A stretch of DNA of 64,000 nucleotides, from contig JAMCUD010000042.1 of assembly GCA_023379355.1 (NCBI GenBank), forward strand, positions 87,805 to 151,804. The letters are read 5' to 3'. The notes under the pieces are model-generated. The model searched no databases. It was not told where the DNA came from and saw nothing but the letters and a program-made list of their open reading frames with translations. A program made the position numbers and the translations under genes. Below are positions 8,664-17,798 of this stretch, one piece after another. Each line of letters starts with the position of its first letter. The first letter of the stretch is position 1. This DNA comes from Thermoplasmatota archaeon (lineage in GTDB: Archaea; Thermoplasmatota; Thermoplasmata; Thermoplasmatales; Thermoplasmataceae).

Positions 8664-8783
8664 GAGCAGTCAGCCGTGCTTTTTTGATAGCATCATCTGT
8701 TCTTTTCTTCAGTTCAGGTTTTCCCGAAGCCTAATCAGAACCGCAGGGAAAGCTTAGGTTTATGCAAATAATAATATTCCTCC

Positions 8784-8792
8784 TTTATATGT
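8784..8792 (+). promoter_or_regulatory. TATA-like promoter element for folC
   Basis: The element tttatatgt lies ~43 nt before the folC ATG. This leaves a short leader that contains an AGGGTGA ribosome-binding site just before the ATG at 8831, so this gene is not leaderless. Confidence 0.55.
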
Positions 8793-8830
8793 GCGCCTGA
8801 AACCACATCTTAGGATTCTCAGGGTGAAAA

Positions 8831-10126
8831 ATGGATTCAGAAATTCTGGATTATGTATATTCTCTTGCCAGGGAAGGCATAAAACTAGACCTCACCGTGA
8901 CCAGGGAATTCAGTCAGCATCTCGGTAATCCGTCAGATGATTACATTTCATTCCATATGGCAGGTTCAAACGGGAAAGGCTCAACCTCTGCATATCTGTA
9001 CAATATATTCCAGAATAAAGCAAGGACTGGCCTTTATACGTCCCCCCATCTTGTAGACTTCAATGAGAGGATTATATCTGGAAGAGAAAAGATAACTGAC
9101 GAATATATTGAAGAATTCATAAAAAAGTACCGCCCGGAAATCGAATCCCTGAAGATTACCAACAGAAATCCTACATTCTTCGAACTCACCACAGTTATGG
9201 CATTCAAATTTTTTCAGGAAACTGATTGCAGATATGCATCCATAGAAGTAGGCCTTGGTGGAAGACTTGACTCAACAAACATAATAACTCCCGCTGTTGG
9301 TGTCATTACGCAGGTTGGTTATGAACATGCACTGAAGCTGGGCTGCTCTCTTACATCAATATCATTTGAAAAAGGCGGAATAATTAAAAATGGAATACCA
9401 ACCATCCTTGGAGATAGAAAACCGGAGGTTCTTTCAACCATCAGAAGAATTACTGAATCCAGAAACTCAAAACTTCTATGCTCATGGGAAAAAGCTGAAG
9501 CATCTGAGGTGAAACACAGTTTCAATGGAACAAAGTTCAATCTGGCCACTGATAAGACGGTATACAGAATCGAGACTGCACTTACTGGTTCTTTTCAGAC
9601 CAACAATATAGCATGTGCGGTTCTCGCTGCTGAAGAATCGGGAGAAAATCTATTGAAGAGGGACATTGAAAATGGGATAAAGAATACCAGATGGCCAGGC
9701 AGGATGCAGGTAATTTCACATTCTCCTGTAGTTATGCTGGATTCTTCCCACAATCCTCCTGCGGCTCATTCACTGGTATCAGGATACAGGGCTCTCACTG
9801 ACAGCGAACCTCTTCTTCTGGTAGGTATGCTTGCTGACAAGGATTCTGCAAGTTATCTAAGGGCTATCAGAAAGCTGAGCGGAAGGATCGTATTTACCAC
9901 ACCAGATGAGCCTGAAAGGGCAGTTCCCGCGGAGACCCTTAACAGCCTTTACGGTTCGCTGTTTGAAGAGACAAAAGTTATTTCGGATCCTATCTCTGCA
10001 TATGAATACTGTCTTGGCACAGGAAGTGATGTTCTTGTGACAGGTTCCATGTACCTCATCGGGAAAATAATGAAAGAGAAGCGAATTCCTGTAGATTTCT
10101 TTCCGGAAAAGGTTGAAGGGCATTAA
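8831..10126 (+). CDS. folC: folylpolyglutamate/dihydrofolate synthase family Mur ligase
   Basis: A 431-residue Mur-ligase-fold ATP enzyme. It shows the P-loop G-S-N-G-K-G-S (45-51), the T-S-P-H-L-x-x-F-N-E-R-I stretch, the E-V-G-L-G-G-R-L-D-S-T-N motif and the lysine region E-K-G-G-I-I-K, all diagnostic for FolC. The C-terminal domain begins with D-S-S-H-N-P, a variant of the usual D-G-A-H-N. FolC adds glutamates to folates or joins glutamate to dihydropteroate. In Thermoplasmatales it could also act on another pterin cofactor, since folate use varies among archaea. An AGGGTGA ribosome site precedes the ATG. The gene is followed 95 nt later by orc1/cdc6. Confidence 0.9.
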   Translation: MDSEILDYVYSLAREGIKLDLTVTREFSQHLGNPSDDYISFHMAGSNGKGSTSAYLYNIFQNKARTGLYTSPHLVDFNERIISGREKITDEYIEEFIKKYRPEIESLKITNRNPTFFELTTVMAFKFFQETDCRYASIEVGLGGRLDSTNIITPAVGVITQVGYEHALKLGCSLTSISFEKGGIIKNGIPTILGDRKPEVLSTIRRITESRNSKLLCSWEKAEASEVKHSFNGTKFNLATDKTVYRIETALTGSFQTNNIACAVLAAEESGENLLKRDIENGIKNTRWPGRMQVISHSPVVMLDSSHNPPAAHSLVSGYRALTDSEPLLLVGMLADKDSASYLRAIRKLSGRIVFTTPDEPERAVPAETLNSLYGSLFEETKVISDPISAYEYCLGTGSDVLVTGSMYLIGKIMKEKRIPVDFFPEKVEGH

Positions 10127-10221
10127 ACTCCATTCCCGTTTAAAGGTTTAAAATGTTGCCCTGAAAATCAAAAAACATTTTTGTATAAGCGAAGGCTTTT
10201 CATAATTCACTGGTAGTTCTG

Positions 10222-11520
10222 ATGAATCCGTTTCTAAATTATAACGAAAATAGCGGCATTCTGACGGGAAATATTGACTCTCTTGGGAGCTCATTCATTC
10301 CTGAAAAACTGCCGCACAGGGAAAAGGAAATCGACCATATGGTAAGGATCCTTGGAACGGTAATGAGAAACCAGCGTCCATCAAACCTTATTCTTTATGG
10401 AAAGACTGGAACGGGAAAAACCTCGACTGCCAGACATGTTACAAAGCTTCTCTCAGAAGCTGCTGGACCCTCAGTGAGGGTAATTTACTGCAACTGTCAG
10501 ATATATGATTCTCCGTATTCCATACTCGTCAACCTGGTTAACAGTGTCGGGGAGGGTGAAAGTGATCTGATCCCCGCAATGGGCTGGCCTTTGGATCGAA
10601 TTTACATTGAACTCATTTCAAGGCTGTCAAAAAATAACGGCTCCATGGTCATTGTTCTAGATGAACTGGACAAGCTAATAGCGAAGAACGGCGGTGACTC
10701 TCTTTACGTTATACTCAAGATCATTGATGATTCTACCCCTACGATCACTTCATTGATAGGGATAACAAACGATGCCCATTTTATAGAGTCGCTCGAGCCA
10801 AGGGTGAAAAGCAGACTAAATCAGGAAAGCATAGTTTTTGCACCTTACAATGCACAGCAGCTCCAGGATATCATTTCATACAGGCTTAAGGGAATTGTTA
10901 AGGATGGCATAATCGATCCATCTGCAATCAGCCTCTGTTCCGCCATCGGTGCACAGGAGCACGGCGATGCCAGAAAAGCACTCGATCTGATGAGAATTGC
11001 CATAGAAATTGCCAACAGGGATGGGAGAGAAAAACTTACTGACAGGGAGATCTACGAAGCTAGGGATAAGTTTGACATGAATGTGGTGAGGGAGGCAATT
11101 ACCACTCTCCCCCTTCATTCCAAAATGATTCTTCTGAGCTGTATTCTGACTCAGGAAATGGCAAGAGGGCAGATGACAACCGGTGAAATCCAGGAAAATT
11201 ATCGGAACATGTCCCAGGAACTTGGCATAACGCCTCTTTCAGCAAGGAGGATTAGCGATATCCTCTCAGAACTACATGATTTTGGCCTTCTCAATTCTGA
11301 AACAAGAAGCCTGGGCAGATATGGAAGAACAAGGTTTTTCAGCACAAACGGGGAACTTAACCATTACAAAAGATACCTGCTTGAGGATGACGTACTTTCA
11401 TCATTCAAGGGAAACAAGCTCGTGAAACAGTCCAGGTTCGATTCTCTTGAACAGGCACATGACGACCTCGAAAGGGTGCTTGGCAACAACAAAAATGCTG
11501 ACCCGATAAAGGACTCCTGA
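10222..11520 (+). CDS. cdc6: Orc1/Cdc6 replication initiator
   Basis: A 432-residue archaeal Orc1/Cdc6 AAA+ ATPase. Walker A G-K-T-G-T-G-K-T spans 60-67 and Walker B V-I-V-L-D-E-L-D spans 143-150. The lid region follows, and a C-terminal winged helix (roughly 330-400) is expected to bind origin recognition boxes. The protein marks replication origins and loads MCM. Origins often lie beside such genes, but the 95-nt upstream gap holds only AT-rich promoter-like runs and no clear long origin box. The start ATG follows a TATA-like run (tgtataag, 10182-10189). Length and domain order are normal. Confidence 0.93.
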   Translation: MNPFLNYNENSGILTGNIDSLGSSFIPEKLPHREKEIDHMVRILGTVMRNQRPSNLILYGKTGTGKTSTARHVTKLLSEAAGPSVRVIYCNCQIYDSPYSILVNLVNSVGEGESDLIPAMGWPLDRIYIELISRLSKNNGSMVIVLDELDKLIAKNGGDSLYVILKIIDDSTPTITSLIGITNDAHFIESLEPRVKSRLNQESIVFAPYNAQQLQDIISYRLKGIVKDGIIDPSAISLCSAIGAQEHGDARKALDLMRIAIEIANRDGREKLTDREIYEARDKFDMNVVREAITTLPLHSKMILLSCILTQEMARGQMTTGEIQENYRNMSQELGITPLSARRISDILSELHDFGLLNSETRSLGRYGRTRFFSTNGELNHYKRYLLEDDVLSSFKGNKLVKQSRFDSLEQAHDDLERVLGNNKNADPIKDS

Positions 11521-11529
11521 CCAGAATCA

Positions 11530-12150
11530 TCAATCCTCAGGGAATATGAAACATATATCGTCAAAGGGATGAAACAGTGTATACCCGTGCTTTTCCGCGA
11601 ACTCCTGAGGGGCTTTGGACCAGTCATAATTATCCACAATGATCAGGAATTTGCTTCTCAGGTTTTTCCTTGCGGTCTCAAGTTCGAACATCACATGTTC
11701 ATAGGTATGGTCAGAGTCATGGAAGAAGACATCAAAGGGGCCAAAATACACTAGGTTTCTTTCAAGGGTCTCATATGTATCTCCAATGATCAGGGTAAAC
11801 CTGTCTCTCAGGCTTTCGGGAACCATGAACCCCACGGGCTTATCCTTCTCCTTTCCATAAGGCTGGCCAAGGTCGAAGCTGTACAGATGACCTTTGAATT
11901 CCTCTGAGGCCTTTAAAATGGCGTAGGAGGATGTACCCGGGCCCACTCCTGTTTCTGCAATAATCCTGCCTGCGAAAATCTTGATGGCCGCATAGATGTA
12001 TTCAAGCTCCTTAGGTGAAACCTGCCAGTAATCTGATTTACCTAACTTCTGTGAAACCTCGTCATTGATGGTTCTTGCTTGAGATGCAACCCTTTCAAAC
12101 TCATCCCTCTCCGTTTTCAGATAGGACATGAACTGTCCAAACTTATCCAT
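11530..12150 (-). CDS. class I SAM-dependent methyltransferase-like protein
   Basis: A ~206-residue protein with a Rossmann methyltransferase fold. The SAM-binding glycine motif is A-E-T-G-V-G-P-G-T-S-S-Y, and an acidic/His strand F-F-H-D-S-D-H-T-Y-E-H follows, as in the Methyltransf_24 group whose members act on small molecules or sugars. The N-terminal ~45 residues are charged and helical. I chose the ATG at 12150, because a TATA-like element (complement of the AT run 12171-12181) lies ~27 nt upstream. A TTG at 12159 would add three residues. The gene is divergent from the LysE-type exporter and they share the short promoter region. Substrate is unknown. Confidence 0.75.
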   Translation of the reverse strand: MDKFGQFMSYLKTERDEFERVASQARTINDEVSQKLGKSDYWQVSPKELEYIYAAIKIFAGRIIAETGVGPGTSSYAILKASEEFKGHLYSFDLGQPYGKEKDKPVGFMVPESLRDRFTLIIGDTYETLERNLVYFGPFDVFFHDSDHTYEHVMFELETARKNLRSKFLIIVDNYDWSKAPQEFAEKHGYTLFHPFDDICFIFPED

Positions 12151-12170
12151 GAAATACAATAATATTTTGA

Positions 12171-12181
12171 GTTATTTTATC
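12171..12181. promoter_or_regulatory. shared TATA-like element between divergent genes
   Basis: The AT run gttattttatc (gataaaataac on the minus strand) lies 27-33 nt from the starts of both the methyltransferase (minus) and the LysE-type exporter (plus). Its near-symmetry could serve both promoters. Confidence 0.45.
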
Positions 12182-12208
12182 ATTCCTTCGCACTGAAAGA
12201 GGAAAGAT

Positions 12209-12787
12209 ATGTATTTCTTGCTTTTTCCATTCCTTGGGATATTGCTGGGTATATCCCTTGCGGCTCCGCCTGGGCCAATAACCTCCATGATAATTGACAG
12301 GGCCTATCGCGGATGGTATGGTGCTGTTTTTGTCGGGCTTGGTGCGATGACTGCAGATTTTATTCTCATGGTGATCACCATTTCCATTGGTACTGAATTC
12401 GACCTGGCACGGTATATAAAATACATATATCCATTGGGAGCTGCTTTTTTCCTGTACCTGGCTTTCAGTATCCTGAGGGCGAAGAAAACTGAAGGATCAG
12501 ACATGGGGGTAAACGGAGGATATATTGCGGGCCTTTCAGTGGGGCTGCTCAATCCACTTCAGATCGGCTGGTGGCTGACTGCTGGAATGGGGGTATACGA
12601 CAGGTTCGGGATTGTTACAATAGTGTTTCTGTTTTTTGGGGCCCTTCTCTGGGTGTTTATCCTTGTTTACATAATCAGGTTTGCCAGCAGAAAATTTGAA
12701 AGCAAAATGGAATTATGGATAAAATTATTCAGCTCCGGATTCCTTGTGGTATTCGGAGCCGTCTTTATTTTTCTATTTCTTGCTTAA
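12209..12787 (+). CDS. LysE/RhtB family exporter
   Basis: A 192-residue membrane protein with about six hydrophobic helices. The start of the family signature is visible near residues 18-27 (L-A-A-P-P-G-P-I-T-S), and the second glycine/proline repeat appears as G-L-L-N-P-L-Q-I-G-W-W. LysE-type proteins export amino acids or, in some branches, metal ions. The ATG is preceded by an AGAGGAAA ribosome site. It overlaps convergently by 4 nt with the 3' end of the 2-oxoacid oxidoreductase beta gene. The substrate cannot be assigned. Confidence 0.8.
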   Translation: MYFLLFPFLGILLGISLAAPPGPITSMIIDRAYRGWYGAVFVGLGAMTADFILMVITISIGTEFDLARYIKYIYPLGAAFFLYLAFSILRAKKTEGSDMGVNGGYIAGLSVGLLNPLQIGWWLTAGMGVYDRFGIVTIVFLFFGALLWVFILVYIIRFASRKFESKMELWIKLFSSGFLVVFGAVFIFLFLA

Positions 12788-13707
12788 AGAATCTTGTCTG
12801 AGAAAGTTTTCAGGACATCCACAGGTGTATATCCATCAATTCCTGCCACTATCTGGTCAGCCGGCGGATGGTTGAAATATTCAGGAATCAGGTTATGGAG
12901 CCTCTTGGTGAAAGCAGGTATCCCTCTGTTGTCATAGAAAATACCAGTTGGGATCTTTTCTTCCCATTCCAATCCCTTGGTATAGGCTTTCTGGAACTGT
13001 GTTAACGCCTTTTCCATGCTGTCTCCTGATATTACTGGGTCCCAGGTCTTGTCATCTTCAAGTTTGTAGACTTTTTTCCTGTAGAATTCCATGGTGTTTA
13101 TGTTATTGTAGGTGGGGCATGGCTGAAGGACATCAATGACAGACGATCCTTCATGGAGAATCGCTGTTTTGATAATCTCCTTGAGTTGCTTCATGTCAAA
13201 TGAAAACCCTCTGGCAACGAATGAATATCCTGAGGCAAGAGCAAGAGCGATTGGATTAACCTTCCCGTATATATTCGCCTTGTTCAATCCTTTTGTTTTC
13301 TCGCCCAGTTGCATTGTTGGTGCAGCCTGACCCTTGGTAAGGCCATACACTTCATTATCATAAATAATAATTGTCAGTCCACTGTTCCTTCTCCCCTCAG
13401 CAACAAAGTGCCCAGCTCCAATCCCCAGCATGTCTCCATCCCCTCCAGGGACAACAACCTTCAGGTTGGGGTTTGCAAGCTTTACTCCTGTAGCAAACGG
13501 TATGGACCGCCCGTGAAGTGTATGAATACCGCCTATGTTCAGGTAGTGCGGTGTCTTACCAGAGCATCCTATTCCTGATACTGATACCACATTATGCGGG
13601 TCTAAATTCAACTCAGAAAGAGCCTGAGTTATTGAAGTCAGGATTCCAAAATCCCCGCATCCGGGGCACCAATCGATTGCAACATCGCTTTTAAAATTAT
13701 GCGCCAT
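12784..13707 (-). CDS. 2-oxoacid:ferredoxin oxidoreductase, beta subunit
   Basis: A 307-residue thiamine-diphosphate subunit. N-terminal C-P-G-C-G (Cys14, Cys17), Cys48 in G-I-G-C-S-G-K and a later Cys in the Q-P-C-P-T-Y-N segment coordinate the [4Fe-4S] cluster. The G-G-D-G-D-M-L-G-I-G run binds ThDP/Mg. With the fused gamma-alpha subunit it oxidatively decarboxylates 2-oxoacids to acyl-CoA with ferredoxin as acceptor. The ATG lies inside the end of the alpha gene (11-nt overlap). A strong GGAGGAGG ribosome site in the alpha C-terminal codons supports coupled, equal synthesis. Confidence 0.93.
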   Translation of the reverse strand: MAHNFKSDVAIDWCPGCGDFGILTSITQALSELNLDPHNVVSVSGIGCSGKTPHYLNIGGIHTLHGRSIPFATGVKLANPNLKVVVPGGDGDMLGIGAGHFVAEGRRNSGLTIIIYDNEVYGLTKGQAAPTMQLGEKTKGLNKANIYGKVNPIALALASGYSFVARGFSFDMKQLKEIIKTAILHEGSSVIDVLQPCPTYNNINTMEFYRKKVYKLEDDKTWDPVISGDSMEKALTQFQKAYTKGLEWEEKIPTGIFYDNRGIPAFTKRLHNLIPEYFNHPPADQIVAGIDGYTPVDVLKTFSDKIL

Positions 13708-15595
13708 TTATCAAAACCTCCTCCAAATTTTTCTCATCCCTGTTATTATAAAGCTTCAGGGCAGCCTCCATCAGTTCATCCTCAGTCATGTGCCTGCCAT
13801 TGTATTTGAGGATGTTATGGTCAATCTTTATTCCGGTATTGGTTCGTATCACCCTCGCTGCCTGGGCAAGCATATTACTCTCCACATCTATTACAAACTT
13901 TGCCTTATTCAAAACTCTGGACACGAAATCCGAGGGAAACGGTTCGAACATTTTGATATACAGAAGGTTGGCTGATATTTTCTTTGCCTTAAGCTCTTCA
14001 ATGACATCAAGTATTACTCCCTTCTGGCTCCCCCAGGTTACAAATGTAATGTCTGCATTCTCTTCACCATAGAGAACGGCTCTGTCATTCATGGGGATTT
14101 CCTCTTCAACGGTATCGATTTTATGGAACCGCTTTCTCATCTGTCTGTCTCTTACTTCGGGGTCCTCTGTTACGTGTCCGAGTTCATCGTGCTCGTCTCC
14201 AGTCATCCAGAATATGTTCTTGCCGAGGTACCCCGGATTCGAGATCCCATTTTCAGTGTCGAGATTATATCTCCTGAAAGACTCAGAATCCTTAGTAGCC
14301 AGGACCTGTTGAACCTTTACCCTCTTCATATCAATATTTGGAACAAGGTCGGTGGTGTTTGCAAGATTCTTGTCTATGAGGTGAAGCACCGGCATTTGGT
14401 ATCTCTGGGCGTAGTTCAGGCCCTTCATCGCATCGTAAATGCATTCTTCCACATCTCCAGAGGAGATAACTATTCTCGGAAACTCTCCATGGCCGGTGTT
14501 AAGGGCGAATAGAAGATCTGACTGCCCATTTCTAGTTGGGAGTCCAGTACTCGGGCCTCCTCTCTGGTACAGAGTTATCAGGATAGGTACCTCATCCATT
14601 CCTGCGAAGGATATCCCTTCTGCCATGAGCGAGAAACCAGGTCCGCTTGTTGCAGTTGAAGCTCTGGCCCCTGTTATTGCTGCGCCCTGGGCCATTGTGA
14701 CAGCTGAAATTTCATCCTCTGTCTGAACAATGATTATTCCGGATCCTTTAAGTTTAGAGTTCTCTGCCTCAATGAATGAAATTTCCCCATGCTCTTCCAG
14801 GGTTGAACTTTCGTCACTTGCAGGGGTTATTGGATAATATGTCTGGAACCGCAGGCCACCCATCATCTTTCCAATGGCAGATCCATCGTTCCCGGTAATC
14901 AGAAATCGTTTCTTCTTTGGAAGGCTGGGGATAGCATTGCCGGACAGGCCATTTTTCTCGCAATAATCATATGCTGCCTTTACAACACTTACATTTTCAG
15001 CAACAACACTCTCTTTCGCAGAGAACACCTGTTTTATTGATTCTGCTCCGAATTCAAAAGGCAATCCCGCTAGTGCAAGAGTTATCGCCGATCCGAGGGT
15101 ATTGAAATACCTCGTTGGAACTCCGCTTGAAATCGCTGAAGAAACTACCTCGCCAAATGGGACAGGAATCGGTTTCCCCCCTTTCCTGGTCATCAGTTCA
15201 AGAGTTCCTTTTATGTTAAGTGGGAGTTTCTCCTTTTCCAGGGTTTCCCGAATTCTTTTTGCAGTATCCCTCATGATCATTCTGGCCGATGCAAGGTCAG
15301 AAGTCTCAAAATCCTTATCATAGACAATCTTTGTTCCTTCTCCCACATCTTCTATATGCTCAAATATGGTATCAGGGTCCAGGGCAATAAGGATATCAAC
15401 TGGATATTTCAGAGATCTCGGTCTCTCATTTTTTACTCTCAAATGATTGTAGCTGTGTCTCCCTTTGATATTGGAATGATACTCCCTAACTCCAAAAACA
15501 TTGTATCCCGCAGCTGCGAATGCTCGAGTTATCATGTTAGAAGAGGTATCTATTCCTCCACCTTGTGGACCACCAAGTGTCAAATTTAGATCCAT
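13697..15595 (-). CDS. 2-oxoacid:ferredoxin oxidoreductase, fused gamma-alpha subunit
   Basis: A 632-residue protein with an N-terminal gamma domain (G-G-P-Q-G-G-G-I-D near residue 8, then ~1-200) fused to the alpha domain. The motif Y-P-I-T-P-A-S-D-E-S begins at residue 254. The YPITP signature is characteristic of the Sulfolobus-type two-subunit enzymes that take several 2-oxoacids, including pyruvate and 2-oxoglutarate. The fusion means no separate gamma gene is needed. The delta ferredoxin-like subunit is also absent, as in that group. The upstream region has clustered short repeats and a TATA-like run at ~-30. It is the first gene of the operon, before the beta subunit. Confidence 0.92.
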   Translation of the reverse strand: MDLNLTLGGPQGGGIDTSSNMITRAFAAAGYNVFGVREYHSNIKGRHSYNHLRVKNERPRSLKYPVDILIALDPDTIFEHIEDVGEGTKIVYDKDFETSDLASARMIMRDTAKRIRETLEKEKLPLNIKGTLELMTRKGGKPIPVPFGEVVSSAISSGVPTRYFNTLGSAITLALAGLPFEFGAESIKQVFSAKESVVAENVSVVKAAYDYCEKNGLSGNAIPSLPKKKRFLITGNDGSAIGKMMGGLRFQTYYPITPASDESSTLEEHGEISFIEAENSKLKGSGIIIVQTEDEISAVTMAQGAAITGARASTATSGPGFSLMAEGISFAGMDEVPILITLYQRGGPSTGLPTRNGQSDLLFALNTGHGEFPRIVISSGDVEECIYDAMKGLNYAQRYQMPVLHLIDKNLANTTDLVPNIDMKRVKVQQVLATKDSESFRRYNLDTENGISNPGYLGKNIFWMTGDEHDELGHVTEDPEVRDRQMRKRFHKIDTVEEEIPMNDRAVLYGEENADITFVTWGSQKGVILDVIEELKAKKISANLLYIKMFEPFPSDFVSRVLNKAKFVIDVESNMLAQAARVIRTNTGIKIDHNILKYNGRHMTEDELMEAALKLYNNRDEKNLEEVLINGA

Positions 15596-15610
15596 TTGGA
15601 ATCGGCTCGT

Positions 15611-15654
15611 AATGCTTAATTCGGTTAAAAGCTTAATGGGTTAAAACTTAACCG
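15611..15654 (-). promoter_or_regulatory. promoter and repeat cluster upstream of the 2-oxoacid oxidoreductase operon
   Basis: The region holds the direct repeat ggttaaaa (15623-15630 and 15639-15646, 16-nt period), gcttaa twice (15614-15619, 15631-15636) and the inverted pair cggttaa/ttaaccg (15622-15628, 15648-15654). Read on the minus strand, the run gcttttaacc lies about 30 nt before the ATG at 15595 and can be the TATA box. Repeated elements over a TATA box suggest regulator binding. Confidence 0.5.
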
Positions 15655-15850
15655 TTTCGTCATAAGAAATGTTCAATGTTTAATCATGTTTGTTAATTTG
15701 CATGAAATCTATCCAGATTTTCCCTGTAAGGTGCGAACAAAAGGCAGAAAATTTGAGCTATACTGAAATTCGTTTCCCCTCCTATCTGGAAGCCATTGTC
15801 AAAAAAGCAGGACAGAAAAGGTATTGTAAAGTTGGGCTTTCACGTTAAGA

Positions 15851-17671
15851 ATGGAAGAAGGAAACGGCAAGGGTGAACTAGTGCGTCATCTAACATTCAG
15901 GGACCTCTTTTTCCTATCCTTCGGAGGTATGTCACCGCTGCTAAGTATTCTCACATATGGTGCATTCGCATATACTCTGGCAGGTTATGACGCCCCTCTG
16001 GTAATGATTATCGGCACAGCACTGGTTCTGGTAAACGGGCTCGCGGTCACAAGACTTTCACGCAGATTCTCCTCATCTGGAGGCTATTATACATACGCGT
16101 TCCAGGCTCTTTCTGCAAGAATTGGATTTGATACAGGATGGATGTATATATTTTATTCCATTCTTTACGGCCTCGCATATCTGATGGGGGGAATATATAT
16201 CCTTAATTTCGTATTCGGGTTTTCTGATTATCTGGGCTTTGCTCTGCTGATAGTTCCCGCTATAATATTCTTCATCGTTGGAATCAGTATATCATCCAGA
16301 TATGCCTTTTTTGCCGTTTTGATTGAAATTTCCATTATGGTTGCTATAATTTTACTTTCCTTTATCCTGTCCAAGGGAGTCTTTTACTTTCCCAACCCTT
16401 CCTTTTACCATGTGACCAGTGGAGGCTTCGTCCTTGGAATATTGTTTGCCATGGGTATTCCAACAGGATATGGATCTATCGCTCCAGTATCAGGTGAGGT
16501 AAAAGATCCGAAAAGGGATGTCGGAAGGAGTGTTATTGCTGTAATTCTGACTGGAGGCATTCTTGCTACACTGGTAATTTATGCCCTCGCAGATCTCGTT
16601 CTTCAAACGGGTTTTCTGCTCCAGTTCAGTAATCAGCTGCCAATCATACAGATACTCAGGGACGATTTTGAGGGGTATGGGAGGTATATTTTTTATGTGG
16701 TCGCTATCGCAACAGTCAATGACGCTATACTTGCGATTCTTGCTTTTGGTTCTGCGGCTTCCAGAACCATTTTCAGGATGGGCCTCGACAGATCTTTCCC
16801 CACAATATTCGCAAAGAAGGATAGAAGAAATTCCCCCATAGTCGCAGTTCTATTCACCTCAGGGTTGATGGTACTGCTTCCACTTGTTTTCCTTCAGATA
16901 TCATCTGCCGAAGTAATTTTTATTGTACTTGGGACTATTTCTTCCCTAGGCGGGTTATTCATACATATAACCGCCGACTTTTCACTAATAAGAATAGGTT
17001 TGAGGAGAGGAAGAAGACTGGCATTGAAGACAGGCAGAACAATCAAAACTATGATTCTCGACTTTAATGAGTTCATTCTGGCCGTTCTGGGTGCTGTCAT
17101 CAGTACAATTGTAATAATATATTCTGCATATTCAACCGTTCCAGTTTACACAACCATCTTCCTGACCTGGATAGTGATTGGCTTTGTTCTTTCGGAAGTC
17201 AAATCAATTGTCACCAAAACCCCTTATCTGTCAGATCTTAGCAGGGAGGAACAGATGGTGGCCAAGAATCTTCAGAGCCTCAGGGTCAACGATGAAAATG
17301 TTAATACAATCTCTTCAGTATTCTCGATAGACGAAAAGGCCATTAACGCAATAAATGACATGCTGGCCAAACATACTGCGACAGGTATAGTGGTGGATAA
17401 GTTCAGTAACCCAATAGGCGTTGTAAATGCTGTTGATCTCCTTTTGCTTCCGAAAGCTACTCTCGATCGGATAACACTAAGAAGGGTACGACTTGAACGG
17501 GTAGTTTCGGTTGACGAGGCGCTAGACATCGCAGAGGCACTCAGAATACTAAAGGAAAACAACGTCGATGTACTTGCCATTGTGGACAAAAAGGGCAGAT
17601 GCATAGGTAGCCTTTCGGACAGAGAGATACTGAATGGACTTGGAAACCTAAATAAAACGGAGCCTGCTTGA
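15851..17671 (+). CDS. APC family amino-acid permease with C-terminal CBS pair
   Basis: A 606-residue protein with about twelve membrane helices in residues 10-470 of the amino acid-polyamine-organocation type (N-terminal F-G-G-M-S-P-L-L-S, S-S-G-G-Y-Y-T-Y). A soluble tail of ~130 residues contains two CBS-like repeats (around 485-540 and 550-600, ending G-S-L-S-D-R-E-I-L). CBS pairs bind adenosine nucleotides and gate transport, so uptake may respond to energy state. Direct fusion to an APC permease is uncommon. The gene is divergent from the oxidoreductase operon. Substrate is unknown, and amino-acid import would suit supply of 2-oxoacids to that enzyme. Confidence 0.85.
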   Translation: MEEGNGKGELVRHLTFRDLFFLSFGGMSPLLSILTYGAFAYTLAGYDAPLVMIIGTALVLVNGLAVTRLSRRFSSSGGYYTYAFQALSARIGFDTGWMYIFYSILYGLAYLMGGIYILNFVFGFSDYLGFALLIVPAIIFFIVGISISSRYAFFAVLIEISIMVAIILLSFILSKGVFYFPNPSFYHVTSGGFVLGILFAMGIPTGYGSIAPVSGEVKDPKRDVGRSVIAVILTGGILATLVIYALADLVLQTGFLLQFSNQLPIIQILRDDFEGYGRYIFYVVAIATVNDAILAILAFGSAASRTIFRMGLDRSFPTIFAKKDRRNSPIVAVLFTSGLMVLLPLVFLQISSAEVIFIVLGTISSLGGLFIHITADFSLIRIGLRRGRRLALKTGRTIKTMILDFNEFILAVLGAVISTIVIIYSAYSTVPVYTTIFLTWIVIGFVLSEVKSIVTKTPYLSDLSREEQMVAKNLQSLRVNDENVNTISSVFSIDEKAINAINDMLAKHTATGIVVDKFSNPIGVVNAVDLLLLPKATLDRITLRRVRLERVVSVDEALDIAEALRILKENNVDVLAIVDKKGRCIGSLSDREILNGLGNLNKTEPA

Positions 17672-17798
17672 CTTCTCTTTTATTCCAATTAAGGGCTTCT
17701 TGAAACCAGGAAGCGAAGAAGGCAAGAATCAAGACCTCACGGTCAGGGTTGATAGCTCATGGGCGGAAACTTTTCAATTGCTATGACATCCTCTTCTC

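Noticed and set aside
10127..10221. Possible replication origin next to cdc6
   Set aside because: The gap is 95 nt with only AT runs and a gtttaaa direct repeat. No long origin recognition box or extended AT-rich unwinding region is visible.
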